Shown here: positions 49,789-59,800 of the stretch, one piece after another
Layout of the letters: each line of letters begins with the position of its first letter
Numbering within the stretch: position 1 is the first letter of the stretch
Assembly (NCBI RefSeq): GCF_900119795.1
Contig: NZ_LT634361.1
Span: 1,488,001 to 1,552,000, forward strand
Length of the DNA stretch: 64,000 bases
DNA from: Tenacibaculum maritimum NCIMB 2154
GTDB taxonomy: Bacteria > Bacteroidota > Bacteroidia > Flavobacteriales > Flavobacteriaceae
Reading direction: 5' to 3'
Made by a program: the position numbers and the translations under genes
The notes under the pieces: model-generated
Databases searched by the model: none
Told to the model about the DNA's origin: nothing
What the model saw: the letters and a program-made list of their open reading frames with translations, nothing else

Positions 49789-52746
49789 TTATAGGTTGAA
49801 TTGTATTTTGGAATAGAAATAACTGCCGTTTGTTCCCATTTGAGTAGAGTCCCATAAACCACCGCTATCTGTATGGTTTCCTTGAAGAGTAGGGTAGGTG
49901 TTAAAGAGGTTGTTGATACCAAATTGATACGTGAAAAAATTTAAGAATTTATAACTAGCATAAATATCTAGAGTGTATTTGGTATTGTAAGTGTCTGTAG
50001 CTTTTTTGATTCTTTCAGTTGCTGAGTTATTAAAGTTAGATAAGGGTTGTAAAATTTGCCAATCAATAAGCTTTATACTATTAAACCTGGTTATGTTAGT
50101 TCCTACATTCAGTTTTTGGGTATGGTAGTTAAAAGATAGGTTGAATTTACTTTTTGGAGCAGAAGCTAATAGAAAATATTTTTCTCTAATTCCAAAAAAG
50201 GTTTCTTTGTCAAGTTTTTTATGATGTACTTTTTGAATATTCATTCGATTAATATTTCCTGAAAAATCGACTGTTAATTTGGAATCATTAAATTGTTTAG
50301 TCCAGTTTGCTCTGATATCAATACCAAAGGTATTTGTATTTACTCCATTGGCAAAGAACTGTATCTTTTTGACATTTTTGAAATCGAGATTAGAAGCATC
50401 GAAGTTGCCACTTAGTATGATTCTATCTTTAATAGAAACAAAATAAGAATCTAACGAGAAATGAAAGTTTTTGTAGTTTTGAGATACTCCTAAGCTAGCA
50501 TTGATGGCCTTTTCTTCGCTTAATGTTTCAATGCCTGTTTTTTTAGTAATAGGGTTGTTATTGGCTATTAATAAAGATTCAATAGGTTGATTTTCAATAT
50601 AATTGGTGAAGGTTAGATTGTAGTATATTTGAGCTAGTGAAGGAGCTCTGAACCCTGTGCTGAAAGAACCTCTTAAATTGAAATTTGGGTTTGTTTTTAT
50701 TCTGGTAGCTATTTTAGTGTTTAGAGAGCTCCCAAAGTCGCTATAACGCTCATATCTAAGTGCAGTTCCTAGCATCCATTTTTTTGTAAAATCAAATTCA
50801 ATATCAGAATAGATACTAAAATTAGTCCTAGTTCTATCAACTTCATTACTAGGGGCGTATCCAGGAAATCCTTGGGAACCTCCTGGTCTGATAATACCAT
50901 TAAATGTAGGAAGATCATCTATGGATGTATGATTTGTAGCTGGAGTCCCAAAATTATCATACGTAGTATAAGAAGCCTCTTCACCAGAAAAAATCTGATA
51001 ATTTTCTAAGCGATGTTCTAGTCCAAAAGCTAAGTTTGTGCCTTCTAGAAAGGAAAAATGCTTTGCAATATCAATGCTGGTAGTATTTTGTTTTAAAGAA
51101 TGGCCTCCAGCGTCAAACTCTGTAGGAGAATTGTCTAATAAGGTTGCGTTTAATGTATTCTTTAAGAGATAATGGAAGTTGTTTTTTCCAAAAGTATTAT
51201 TGAAGTCAATGGACCAATTATTGATAGATGTTTTTATTCCTGTAGAGATAGATGTATCAGTTATTTCAGAGGTTATAAGAGGATTGAAACCATTGGGGTA
51301 AAGACTAACTATATTCCGCTCACTATCAAATGGCCTTGTAAAAGCATAAGCTTTTGTATTTCTATAATTTTGACCTCCAAAGGTATAGAGAGTGGTTTTG
51401 TAGTTGAGGGGGATTTCTGAATTAAGAAACAAACTAGCGCTGTTAATCCCAGCATCTCCATAATTTCTTCTTTGAATTGTGCCGGCTCTATAAGTGTTTT
51501 CTTTGCTTAGAAATTCTGAAGAGATGTTTAGGAAACCTTTAGAGGAAATCTTAGCACCGTAATTAAGATCCAATTTATATGTAAAGCCGTCAAAACTTTT
51601 TCTTTCTTGCTTTATGTTTTTAATAGTAGGATTTGCGTTGTAAAATCCGAAGGTAGTATTTACGCTTAGAGTATTTGTAGTGTCCTTTAATTTTAAGTTG
51701 ATGACCCCAGCAATAGCATCAGAGCCATATTGAGCGGAGGCGCCATCTTTTAATATTTCAATTTCTTTAATAGCAGCTGTAGGTATGGCGTTTAAGTCAG
51801 TCCCAGAATTTCCTCTTCCTCTGGTGCCGTATAGGTTGATTAAAGATGCTTGATGCCTTCTTTTACCATTGATTAAAACGAGGGTTTGGTCAGGGCCTAA
51901 ACCTCTATAAGTTGCAGGAACGATATGGTCTGCTCCGTCTGCTCCAGATTGTCTGGTGGCATTAAATGAAGGGATAGAATATTGCAATAATTGGTTGATT
52001 TCTGTCAATCCGCTTTTATGAATTGCTTTTTCAATATTAATGATATCTGTAGCAACAGGGGAGTCTCTTTGTGCTCGATTGGTATTACGAGAGCCTACAA
52101 TTTGTATTTCATCTAAGGAAACTCCATGGTTCATTATGATTTTAATGAAGGAGGTTTTAGGAGTAACTGTTTTTGAATCATATCCTATATAACTAATGTT
52201 TATGGGGGTGTTTTTTGTTAGAAGTAAAGAAAACTCTCCGTTGATATCGCTTACTGTTCCGTTATTGGTGTTTTTTTGAACGATGTTAGCCCCTTGGATT
52301 GGAGTATGGTTTTCAGATAGAACAATTCCTTTAAGAATCCTACTTTTCTTTTTATGCTCAAAAAGAGAATTTTTTATTTGATTGAAAAATAGTGTGTTGT
52401 AATTTATGGAAGCATTATTATTTGATTGGTACCTAGAGTGGTCTTTTTCTGAATAAATTACATAATAGCTATTTCCAAGATTTTCAAAGTGAAAAGGAGT
52501 TGTTTTTTCTAATAAATTAATAGATTCATGTAAAGAGAGGTTTTTAAAAGGTATTTTATCTATAAGGAAGCTTTTTAAAAGATTTGGATTATAAGTGAAA
52601 AATACTTGATATTTAGTGCTAATAGTATTGAGTATTTGACTTATTAGAACTTCCTTTTTTTTTACTTTTTGAGCAGTAATAAATTGAGCATATGTCACGA
52701 ATATAGCTATGATGAAACTAAAAATACGTGTATTTTTTATATGCAT
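49789..52746 (-). CDS. TonB-dependent transducer with N-terminal STN domain
   Basis: 985 residues. Signal peptide, then a secretin/TonB short N-terminal (STN) domain (about 30-95, LISQILNTISTKYQVFFTYNPNLLKSFLIDKIPFKNLSLHESINLL in spirit; see YVIYSEKDHSR at its end), a CarboxypepD-reg domain (about 140-215, KGIVLSENHTPIQGANIV), plug (LVLINGKRRHQASLI, AIKEIEILKDGASAQYGSDAIAGV) and barrel ending FYSKIQFNL. The STN domain is what contacts a FecR anti-sigma factor in trans-envelope signalling, and fecR and an ECF sigma gene lie directly upstream, 7 bases and 1.1 kb away. Thus this receptor both imports and reports its ligand. Confidence 0.93.
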   Translation of the reverse strand: MHIKNTRIFSFIIAIFVTYAQFITAQKVKKKEVLISQILNTISTKYQVFFTYNPNLLKSFLIDKIPFKNLSLHESINLLEKTTPFHFENLGNSYYVIYSEKDHSRYQSNNNASINYNTLFFNQIKNSLFEHKKKSRILKGIVLSENHTPIQGANIVQKNTNNGTVSDINGEFSLLLTKNTPINISYIGYDSKTVTPKTSFIKIIMNHGVSLDEIQIVGSRNTNRAQRDSPVATDIINIEKAIHKSGLTEINQLLQYSIPSFNATRQSGADGADHIVPATYRGLGPDQTLVLINGKRRHQASLINLYGTRGRGNSGTDLNAIPTAAIKEIEILKDGASAQYGSDAIAGVINLKLKDTTNTLSVNTTFGFYNANPTIKNIKQERKSFDGFTYKLDLNYGAKISSKGFLNISSEFLSKENTYRAGTIQRRNYGDAGINSASLFLNSEIPLNYKTTLYTFGGQNYRNTKAYAFTRPFDSERNIVSLYPNGFNPLITSEITDTSISTGIKTSINNWSIDFNNTFGKNNFHYLLKNTLNATLLDNSPTEFDAGGHSLKQNTTSIDIAKHFSFLEGTNLAFGLEHRLENYQIFSGEEASYTTYDNFGTPATNHTSIDDLPTFNGIIRPGGSQGFPGYAPSNEVDRTRTNFSIYSDIEFDFTKKWMLGTALRYERYSDFGSSLNTKIATRIKTNPNFNLRGSFSTGFRAPSLAQIYYNLTFTNYIENQPIESLLIANNNPITKKTGIETLSEEKAINASLGVSQNYKNFHFSLDSYFVSIKDRIILSGNFDASNLDFKNVKKIQFFANGVNTNTFGIDIRANWTKQFNDSKLTVDFSGNINRMNIQKVHHKKLDKETFFGIREKYFLLASAPKSKFNLSFNYHTQKLNVGTNITRFNSIKLIDWQILQPLSNFNNSATERIKKATDTYNTKYTLDIYASYKFLNFFTYQFGINNLFNTYPTLQGNHTDSGGLWDSTQMGTNGSYFYSKIQFNL

Positions 52747-52753
52747 TTAATGA

Positions 52754-53743
52754 TTACTTATTATAAATAATTAATTTGTCTTTTTCTTTTTTGATTTTAA
52801 CGTTTACAGATTTTTCAATAGCTTGTAAACAAATATCTATATTAGTATTAGGAACTGTTCCTGTAATTAGTTTATTTTTAGATATTTCTTCTTTGAAAAC
52901 AACTTCATATCCGTAGGTTTCTGTTATCTTTTTCATAGCATTTTCTAATGAAAAATTTAAAAAGGTGAGTTTTCCATTTCTCCATGATGCTTTGTGGTTA
53001 GAAGGGGCAAGTTCTTTTTCTTCAAGTATCTTGTTCTTTTCAGAAGAATAAGAAATAAAGTTTCCAGGAGTCATTTTTTTAGTAGCTCCATTTTTTAAAG
53101 CTAACCATATGTTTCCTTCTTCCAGATATACTTGCGTTTTTTGCCTTTTTGTATTTACATTAAAGACAGTTCCGTAAACCTCAACTTCTAAATCATCTGT
53201 TAGCACCCAGAATTTGGCGTTGGTACTATGTTTTTTATCTACTTTAAAAAAAGCTTCTCCTTTTAGCCATAACTTTCGAGTATTGCTTTCTGAATAAGAT
53301 ATAGATGAGTTAGCATTTAGCTTTACAGTACTACCATCTTGTAGCTTTAAGTCTAATATTTCTCCATAACCAGTGGTGTGTGTAATATAAGAAGGTTTTG
53401 TGAAGATATAAGTGCTTATAGTTAAAAAAAATAACAAGGAGGCTGCTATGCTAAGCCATTTTAAAGAATGTCTTTTCTTGGTTTTATTTAGAGGTGGAGA
53501 TTGAATTCTTTTAGTAAACTTATCCCATTCCGAATTCACTTTTTCTTTCGGAACATTATTTTTATCAAATTGAATGCCTAAAATGATGTCTTTTGCTTCG
53601 TAGGCTATTTTTCGCTTTTCAGGATTGTTATTCAGCCAAAAATCCCAAAATTCTTTATCGGAAAGTTTTTGATTTTTAGCCCAACTTTCAAAAGAGGGGT
53701 CTTCTAAAAAATCAAGCACCGTATTATATGATTTTGTACTCAT
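52754..53743 (-). CDS. FecR family anti-sigma factor
   Basis: 329 residues. A cytosolic N-terminal region (about 1-85) that would bind the sigma factor, one membrane helix (about 90-110, WLSIAASLLFFLTISTYIF), a periplasmic FecR domain (about 115-215, GYGEILDLKLQDGSTVKLNANSSISY, LKGEAFFKV) and a C-terminal DUF4974 domain (about 255-328, LTFLNFSLENAMKKITETYGYEVVF). It passes the receptor signal to the sigma factor encoded 75 bases upstream. Confidence 0.94.
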   Translation of the reverse strand: MSTKSYNTVLDFLEDPSFESWAKNQKLSDKEFWDFWLNNNPEKRKIAYEAKDIILGIQFDKNNVPKEKVNSEWDKFTKRIQSPPLNKTKKRHSLKWLSIAASLLFFLTISTYIFTKPSYITHTTGYGEILDLKLQDGSTVKLNANSSISYSESNTRKLWLKGEAFFKVDKKHSTNAKFWVLTDDLEVEVYGTVFNVNTKRQKTQVYLEEGNIWLALKNGATKKMTPGNFISYSSEKNKILEEKELAPSNHKASWRNGKLTFLNFSLENAMKKITETYGYEVVFKEEISKNKLITGTVPNTNIDICLQAIEKSVNVKIKKEKDKLIIYNK

Positions 53744-53818
53744 AATTGTTGTAAATAAGAGGTCTTGTATCTTAAATAAGATACTTTTTTAGAAATATAC
53801 CCTTTTAAATGTGATAAA

Positions 53819-54385
53819 TTAAGAATTCAATAGGTGTGAAATACTAACATCTTCTCGTAAGTTTTTGATAGCCTTATGGATTGTATTTACAACACTTTGA
53901 TAGTTGATTTCCATAACTTCAGCAATCTCGATTGTCTTTAAATCGCAATAATACTTTAAATAAATAACTTCTCGTTGTCTTTTGGGGAGTTTGTTGAGTA
54001 TAAGCGTTAGGTTTTTTTCTCTAAAAGAGGTGGCCTCTTGTTTAGTTATGACTTCCTCTGGAGTAAATTGAAGATCAATCATATTTTTATCTAGATCTCT
54101 TAGCATTCGACTCTTCTTTCCTTTTTGTATCATTTTAATAATAAACCTTCTATAAGAAGAAAATAGGTAAGGAGCAATGGTTTCTAAACTGCTTAGGTTT
54201 TGCCTGCGTTCATAAATGTATAGAAAAAAATCTTGTAAAGAATCTTCCGTAAGAACTATATCTCTAGAAATTTTAAGCCCATAATTGAAAAGGCGAGGAT
54301 AAAAATTCTTAAATAGAATTTCAAAAGCCTCTATATTCCCTTCCTTTAAAGATCTCCAAATAAGTTCGTCGGATAGGTTTTTCAT
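53819..54385 (-). CDS. ECF RNA polymerase sigma factor (FecI-like)
   Basis: 188 residues. Region 2 with FEILFKNFYPRLFNYGLKISRD and EDSLQDFFLYIYERR; region 4 with LPKRQREVIYLKYYCDLKTIEIAEVMEINYQSVVNTIHKAIKNLRE, a helix-turn-helix for the -35 box. This is the Bacteroidota sigma-70 group that pairs with FecR and TonB transducers. It probably directs its own operon and perhaps receptors 1 and 2. Divergent from ychF across 189 bases. Confidence 0.95.
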   Translation of the reverse strand: MKNLSDELIWRSLKEGNIEAFEILFKNFYPRLFNYGLKISRDIVLTEDSLQDFFLYIYERRQNLSSLETIAPYLFSSYRRFIIKMIQKGKKSRMLRDLDKNMIDLQFTPEEVITKQEATSFREKNLTLILNKLPKRQREVIYLKYYCDLKTIEIAEVMEINYQSVVNTIHKAIKNLREDVSISHLLNS

Positions 54386-54536
54386 AACGAAAAAGGTTTT
54401 TTAGTGATAAAATCTAATAAAAAGAAGCCTAAATATAGGTAAAAAATATTTAAAATATTTTTTTACTAGTAAAAATTTAAAAAATAAACTAGTGAATAGA
54501 GTTCCTATTAATGGTAAAAAATGAAATGAAAAAAGT

Positions 54537-54544
54537 TATATTTG
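54537..54544 (+). promoter_or_regulatory. -10 element of ychF
   Basis: TATATTTG matches TAnnTTTG, 30 bases before ATG 54575. No clear TTG upstream. Confidence 0.5.
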
Positions 54545-54574
54545 CAACTGAAAAATTCGAATAAAACATCTAAA

Positions 54575-55666
54575 ATGAAAGCTGGAATTGTAGGATTACC
54601 CAATGTAGGAAAATCAACTTTATTTAATTGTTTGTCTAATGCTAAAGCACAAAGCGCAAACTTTCCATTTTGTACTATTGAACCTAATTTAGGGGTTGTA
54701 AACGTACCAGATCAGAGATTGCAAAAATTGGAAGAGCTAGTAGCTCCAGAAAGAGTCTTGCCAGCTACTGTTGAAATAGTAGATATCGCAGGTTTGGTTC
54801 GTGGAGCAAGTAAAGGAGAAGGTCTTGGAAATCAGTTTTTAGCAAATATTCGCGAAACAGATGCTATATTACATGTTTTAAGATGTTTTGATAATGATAA
54901 TATTATTCATGTGGATAGTACTGTAGATCCTGTTAGAGATAAGGAGACTATTGATATAGAGCTTCAGTTAAAGGATTTAGAGACTGTTCAAAAACGTTTA
55001 GAGCGGGTAAAGAGAACGGCGAAGACAGGAAATAAAGAAGCTCAAATAGAATTAGAAATATTATTAAAGGTAGAAGCAACTTTATTAGAAGGGAAATCAG
55101 TTCGAGCTATAAAATTTACAGAAAAAGAGTTAGAAGTAGTAAAAACATTACAATTTATAACAGCAAAACCAGTATTATATGTATGTAATGTGGATGAGAA
55201 AGCTGCTGTTTCAGGAAATGATTATGTAAATAAAGTAAAAGAAGCTGTAAAGGACGAAGAAGCAGAGGTAATCGTATTAGCGGTGGGCACTGAAGCAGAT
55301 ATAGCAGAGTTAGAAGATTATGAAGAACGTGAAATGTTTTTAGCTGATATTGGTTTAGAAGAGGCAGGTGTTTCTCGTTTAATACGTTCTGCATATAAAT
55401 TGTTAAATTTACAGACATATTTTACAGCGGGAGTCAAAGAAGTTAGAGCTTGGACTATTCCAGTAGGAGCAACAGCACCACAAGCAGCAGGGGTTATCCA
55501 TACTGACTTTGAAAAGGGGTTTATTAGAGCTGAAACAATTAGTTATGAAGATTATGAAACTTATGGAAGTGAAAATAAGGTGAAAGAGGCAGGAAAAATG
55601 AGAGTTGAAGGAAAAGAATATATAGTAAAAGATGGTGATGTAATGCATTTTAGGTTTAACGTATAG
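54575..55666 (+). CDS. ychF: Redox-responsive ATPase/GTPase YchF
   Basis: 363 residues, the standard length, from ATG 54575 ([20 protein letters not shown]); the frame extends 11 codons upstream into the -10 element. P-loop GLPNVGKS (7-14), switch region [28 protein letters not shown], a coiled-coil insert (about 130-200) and the C-terminal TGS domain (about 278-363, [15 protein letters not shown]). The NKxD motif is replaced by NVDE (CNVDEKA), as in the YchF family, which prefers ATP. It binds ribosomes and affects stress responses and catalase. Confidence 0.96.
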   Translation: MKAGIVGLPNVGKSTLFNCLSNAKAQSANFPFCTIEPNLGVVNVPDQRLQKLEELVAPERVLPATVEIVDIAGLVRGASKGEGLGNQFLANIRETDAILHVLRCFDNDNIIHVDSTVDPVRDKETIDIELQLKDLETVQKRLERVKRTAKTGNKEAQIELEILLKVEATLLEGKSVRAIKFTEKELEVVKTLQFITAKPVLYVCNVDEKAAVSGNDYVNKVKEAVKDEEAEVIVLAVGTEADIAELEDYEEREMFLADIGLEEAGVSRLIRSAYKLLNLQTYFTAGVKEVRAWTIPVGATAPQAAGVIHTDFEKGFIRAETISYEDYETYGSENKVKEAGKMRVEGKEYIVKDGDVMHFRFNV

Positions 55667-55689
55667 TATCTTTTACCGAAAAGAATTAG

Positions 55690-55723
55690 ATAGCGTAGCA
55701 ATATACTTTGCTACGCTATTTTT
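55690..55723 (+). terminator. Terminator of ychF
   Basis: ATAGCGTAGCA (55690-55700), eight-base loop, TGCTACGCTAT (55709-55719), then T to 55723. Confidence 0.85.
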
Positions 55724-55791
55724 GTTGTTATAGAAATAATCGATTTGTTTTATGCTTTTTTTTATTTAAATTGAAATGCAAATAAAAGTAA

Positions 55792-56466
55792 ATGATACAG
55801 ATAGAAAAATCAACTTTTTCATTTTTAAATGAGTTAAAATCAAATAATAATCGCGACTGGTTTTCTGATAATAAATTAAGGTTTATTAAAGAGCAAAAAA
55901 GAGTAAAAGATTTTTACAATGAAGTGAGAGGAGCTTTAGAAAAGCATGATGAAATTGATGATTTTAAGTTGTTTAGGATATATAGAGATATTCGATTTTC
56001 AAAAGATAAGACACCTTATCAACCTCATTTTGCGGGAGCTTTTTCAAGGAGGACTAAAAAGTTAAGAGGAAGCTATTATTTGAGAATACGGCCAGAAGGT
56101 AGCTTTTTAGCGGGAGGTTTTTGGAAGCCAAATAAAGAAGATCTATTAAGGATAAGAAAAGAGATAGAAATAGATCCTGTTGAAATTCAAAATATTTTAG
56201 AAAATAAAAATTTTACTAAATGTTTTGGAGGGGTTCTTCATGGAGAAGAACTAAAAACAGCTCCTAAGGGCTTTGATAGAAATCACAAAGCAATTCACTT
56301 AATTCGAAAAAAAGGGTTTATAGCAATTCGCAATTTTACAGATAAAGAAGTCTTGTCAAAACAATTTTTGGTAGAGATAGATAGATCTTACAAGACATTA
56401 AGACCTTTTTTGGATTATATGAGCGATGTATTAACTACCAATGAAAACGGAGAGTGTTTGATTTAG
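55792..56466 (+). CDS. DUF2461 family protein
   Basis: 224 residues. Opening TFSFLNELKSNNNRDWFSDNKLRF, then LFRIYRDIRFSKDKTPYQPHFAGAFSR and GSYYLRIRPEGSFLAGGFWKP, all hallmarks of DUF2461 (TIGR02453). The function of the family is unknown; the protein is cytosolic with no visible enzyme motif. Monocistronic between the ychF terminator and the long leader of the surface-protein gene. Confidence 0.9.
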   Translation: MIQIEKSTFSFLNELKSNNNRDWFSDNKLRFIKEQKRVKDFYNEVRGALEKHDEIDDFKLFRIYRDIRFSKDKTPYQPHFAGAFSRRTKKLRGSYYLRIRPEGSFLAGGFWKPNKEDLLRIRKEIEIDPVEIQNILENKNFTKCFGGVLHGEELKTAPKGFDRNHKAIHLIRKKGFIAIRNFTDKEVLSKQFLVEIDRSYKTLRPFLDYMSDVLTTNENGECLI

Positions 56467-56604
56467 AAAATATTTTTTAACTTTTTTTTAAGAAAAAAAA
56501 TAAAAATATAGCAATATCTCTAAAAAAAAAGTATGTTTGTAAGTAAGGCTGTTGTAGTTAGCAGCCTTAATGTAAAGAAAGATAATCATTAAATAATCCT
56601 CCAA

Positions 56605-56655
56605 ATGAAAACAAAAAACTTAAGAAGAGCCCTACTCTCCCAATTCCATTTTTAG
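56605..56655 (+). CDS. Possible leader micro-ORF (16 residues)
   Basis: ATG 56605 to TAG 56653-56655 encodes MKTKNLRRALLSQFHF. It has no amino-acid run that would signal an attenuator, but lies between a leader hairpin and a terminator hairpin, upstream of a very large gene. May be translated as a regulatory leader; no proof. Confidence 0.35.
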   Translation: MKTKNLRRALLSQFHF

Positions 56656-56700
56656 TAATCTAACAAACTAAACTACTATAACTAACACGGCACAAAATAC

Positions 56701-56726
56701 AACTCTTTTTTATGAAAGAGTTTTTT
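56701..56726 (+). terminator. Terminator-like hairpin inside the leader
   Basis: AACTCTTT (56701-56708), loop TTTATG, AAAGAGTT (56715-56722), T-run to 56726. It lies 137 bases before the start of the large gene, so it would be a conditional stop, or end a short upstream transcript. Confidence 0.6.
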
Positions 56727-56863
56727 GTGAATCAAACGATCAGGGTAAATCTATTTTTAGATTTACTATTTTGTATAGGGTAAAATATGGTAATAAACAT
56801 AACTTTATAATGATCAGGTTTGAAGGAGCATATTAAAAATGAACAATACCAAAAATCAAATAT

Positions 56864-59800
56864 ATGAACAAAAAATACTTTTTCTTTCAAAAGAAAACTT
56901 TCAGGAATAGCGTTCTATTCATAGGGATGATGGTTTTTTCTTTGAGTTTATTCAGTCAAGGTGCAACATGTCCCACAGCGGAAGTATTGTGTACGCCAAA
57001 TGCAGCCTTTCCAGCAGAAACTTCTGCTCCTGATTTAGGACCGCTTCCTAGTTGTGGTACGTCGGGAGTTGAACCAGGGTATCCAGTAGCGCCTACATTG
57101 AGTACAACTCCCAACCCTGCTTTTTATACTTTACAAGTAGTTCAGTCAGGAGATTTGTATCTCTTTATAAATACATCACCTCAGACAGATGTGGATTTTG
57201 CGATTTGGGGACCCTTTTCAGACCCAGACGCTGTAAACAACTGTCAAGGAGGGAATTTTCCGCCAGGAGTACCTATAGATTGTGATTATAGTTCAAATAA
57301 ATCAGAGCAGATAGATGTACCAGGAGTATTGGCAGGTGAGTCGTATATTTTAATGATAACTAATTATGAAGGCCTGCAAACTGATATTACGCTTTCTCCT
57401 AATAATGACCATGGAACAAATACGGCAGTTTTAGGAGGTCCTCTTGCTTTTCAAGTTTCAGCTGCAGGACCTTATACAACAGGAGATACTCCGGTTGATT
57501 TAGCAATAACTCCAGAGGCTTCAAATCCAAATGTAAGCGGTGTTAGTTTTTCAGGAACGGGAATTATAGATACTACTAATGGTACTTTTGATCCTGTTGC
57601 AGCGGGGGTAGGTACTCATAAAGTGACAGTAACAGGAACATCTTATGGGTGTGTTGTTTCTACAGAAATTGATATTGTAGTTAATGATAAATGTGATCCA
57701 GTAACTTCAGGAAATCTAGATTCCGATAATGATGGAGTCTCAGATGTTTGTGATTTAGATGATGATAATGACGGTATTTTGGATGTGAACGAAAGACCTT
57801 GTGCTGTGTTATCTGAAGATTTTGGTTCAGGAGTAGGAAGTCCTGAAAATAGCCATCCTAATGTACCTGCGGGGAATGTAGGAAATGTAAGAGTAGGAGC
57901 AAATGCTGATTTCAATGGTCAATCTTGGTTTCAGCCGAACTCGGGAGCAGATGCAACAGGTAACTCAGTAGGTAAGTATTTAGCATTAGATAATCCTAAT
58001 GGAACCTCGCCTGTACTCATGTACCAAGAGAATATAGCGGTACAAATAAATCAACAGTATTCATATAGTTTGTTTGCGGCGGCAGCAAAAGAAGCTAGTG
58101 GTCAGCCAACAAGTGTTTTTCCTGATGTTAGAATGCAAATAAAGGATGGGACAGGTACTGTTTTACAAACAATAAATACAGGAGTGCTTAGTTTAAACTG
58201 GCAGAGGTTTGAGTTTTTATTTGTCTCTACTACACCTACAGTTACTGTAGAAATTTATAATAATAATGTTGGAGCTCAATATAACACATTGTTAATAGAT
58301 GAAGTTTTTGTTTCGTTAATTTCATGCGATACAGATGGAGATGGAATTCCTAATTATTTAGATTTAGATTCTGATAATGATGGATGTAATGATGCTATAG
58401 AATCAGGAGGAGCAGATGCCAATGATGATGGGCTTGTAGATGGAGATGGTGTTAATTCTTCTGGTCAAGTAACTACTGGAGGAGCGATTTTAGGAACTAG
58501 CTATAATGGAACGACAGGAAGAGAAGATATTGCTACAAGGTTAATTGTAGATGCTGCAAGTTTAGTTAATCAAGCTGTGTTAAATGGAAACCCCGTAACG
58601 TTTGGAATAACTTCAGCAATTGCAACTAGTACAACTGTTTTTACAGGTACGGCTCCATCAACGGTGCCTAATTATGCAGATGCATCTGCTATGGATGTTT
58701 CAGGTGCTATTGTATATCAATGGCAGGAAGATGGTGTTGATTTATCAAATACAGGGGTGTATTCAGGAGTCAACACAACTATATTAACAATAAGTAATGT
58801 AACTGGGTTAGATGGAAAAGTATATAAATTAGTAGTAACGCATCCTGATAATCCTTGTACAAGGATAGTAAATGAAGCAACTTTAAAAGTTATTCCAATA
58901 ATAGATGCATTAGATGATGATTTTACAGGAAGTCCAGTTACAGCAGGAGATAATACGTCTAGTGTAGTTGGTAATGATACGTTTGACGGCAGTGGAGTAG
59001 TGATAGGAACAGGAGTTGGCGAGGTAAGTTTAAGTGGAGTTACGGTTCCAGCAGGCTTGACGCTAAACGGAGATGGAACAGTTAGTGTGGCTACTGGTAC
59101 ACCTTCTGGTAGTTATGCAGTGGTGTATGAGATTTGTGAGAATGGAGCGACTCCGGCGAATTGTGATCGAGCTACGGCAACTATAGTGGTATCGAATCCA
59201 ATAGATGCAGTAGATGATGATTTTACAGGAAGTCCAGTTACAGCAGGAGATAATACGTCTAGTGTAGTTGGTAATGATACGTTGGATGGCAGTGGAGTAG
59301 TGATAGGAACAGGAGCCGGCGAGATAAGTTTGAGTGGAGTTACAGTTCCAGCAGGCTTGACGCTAAACGGAGATGGAACAGTTAGTGTGGCTACTGGTAC
59401 ACCTTCTGGTAGTTATGCAGTGGTGTATGAGATTTGTGAGAATGGAGCGACTCCAGTAAATTGTGATCGAGCTACGACAACTATAGTGGTATCGAATCCA
59501 ATAGATGCAGTAGATGATGATTTTACAGGAAGTCCAGTTACGGCAGGAGATAATACGTCTAGTGTAGTTGGTAATGATACGTTGGATGGCAGTGGAGTAG
59601 TGATAGGAACAGGAGCCGGCGAGGTAAGTTTGAGTGGAGTTACAGTTCCAGCAGGCTTGACGCTAAACGGAGATGGAACAGTTAGTGTGGCTACTGGTAT
59701 ACCTTCTGGTAGTTATGCAGTGGTGTATGAGATTTGTGAGAATGGAGCGACTCCAGTAAATTGTGATCGAGCTACGACAACTATAGTGGTATCGAATCCA

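Larger units (their letters stand above)
56467..56863 (+). promoter_or_regulatory. Long structured leader of the giant surface-protein gene
   Basis: 397 bases. In order: a -10 match TATGTTTG (56532-56539); hairpin TAAGGCTG...CAGCCTTA (56544-56569); a 16-codon open frame (56605-56655); a terminator-like hairpin (56701-56726); and a second perfect hairpin GTAAATCTA-TTTT-TAGATTTAC (56745-56766). The mRNA leader would be about 320 bases long, unusual for this window. Confidence 0.5.
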
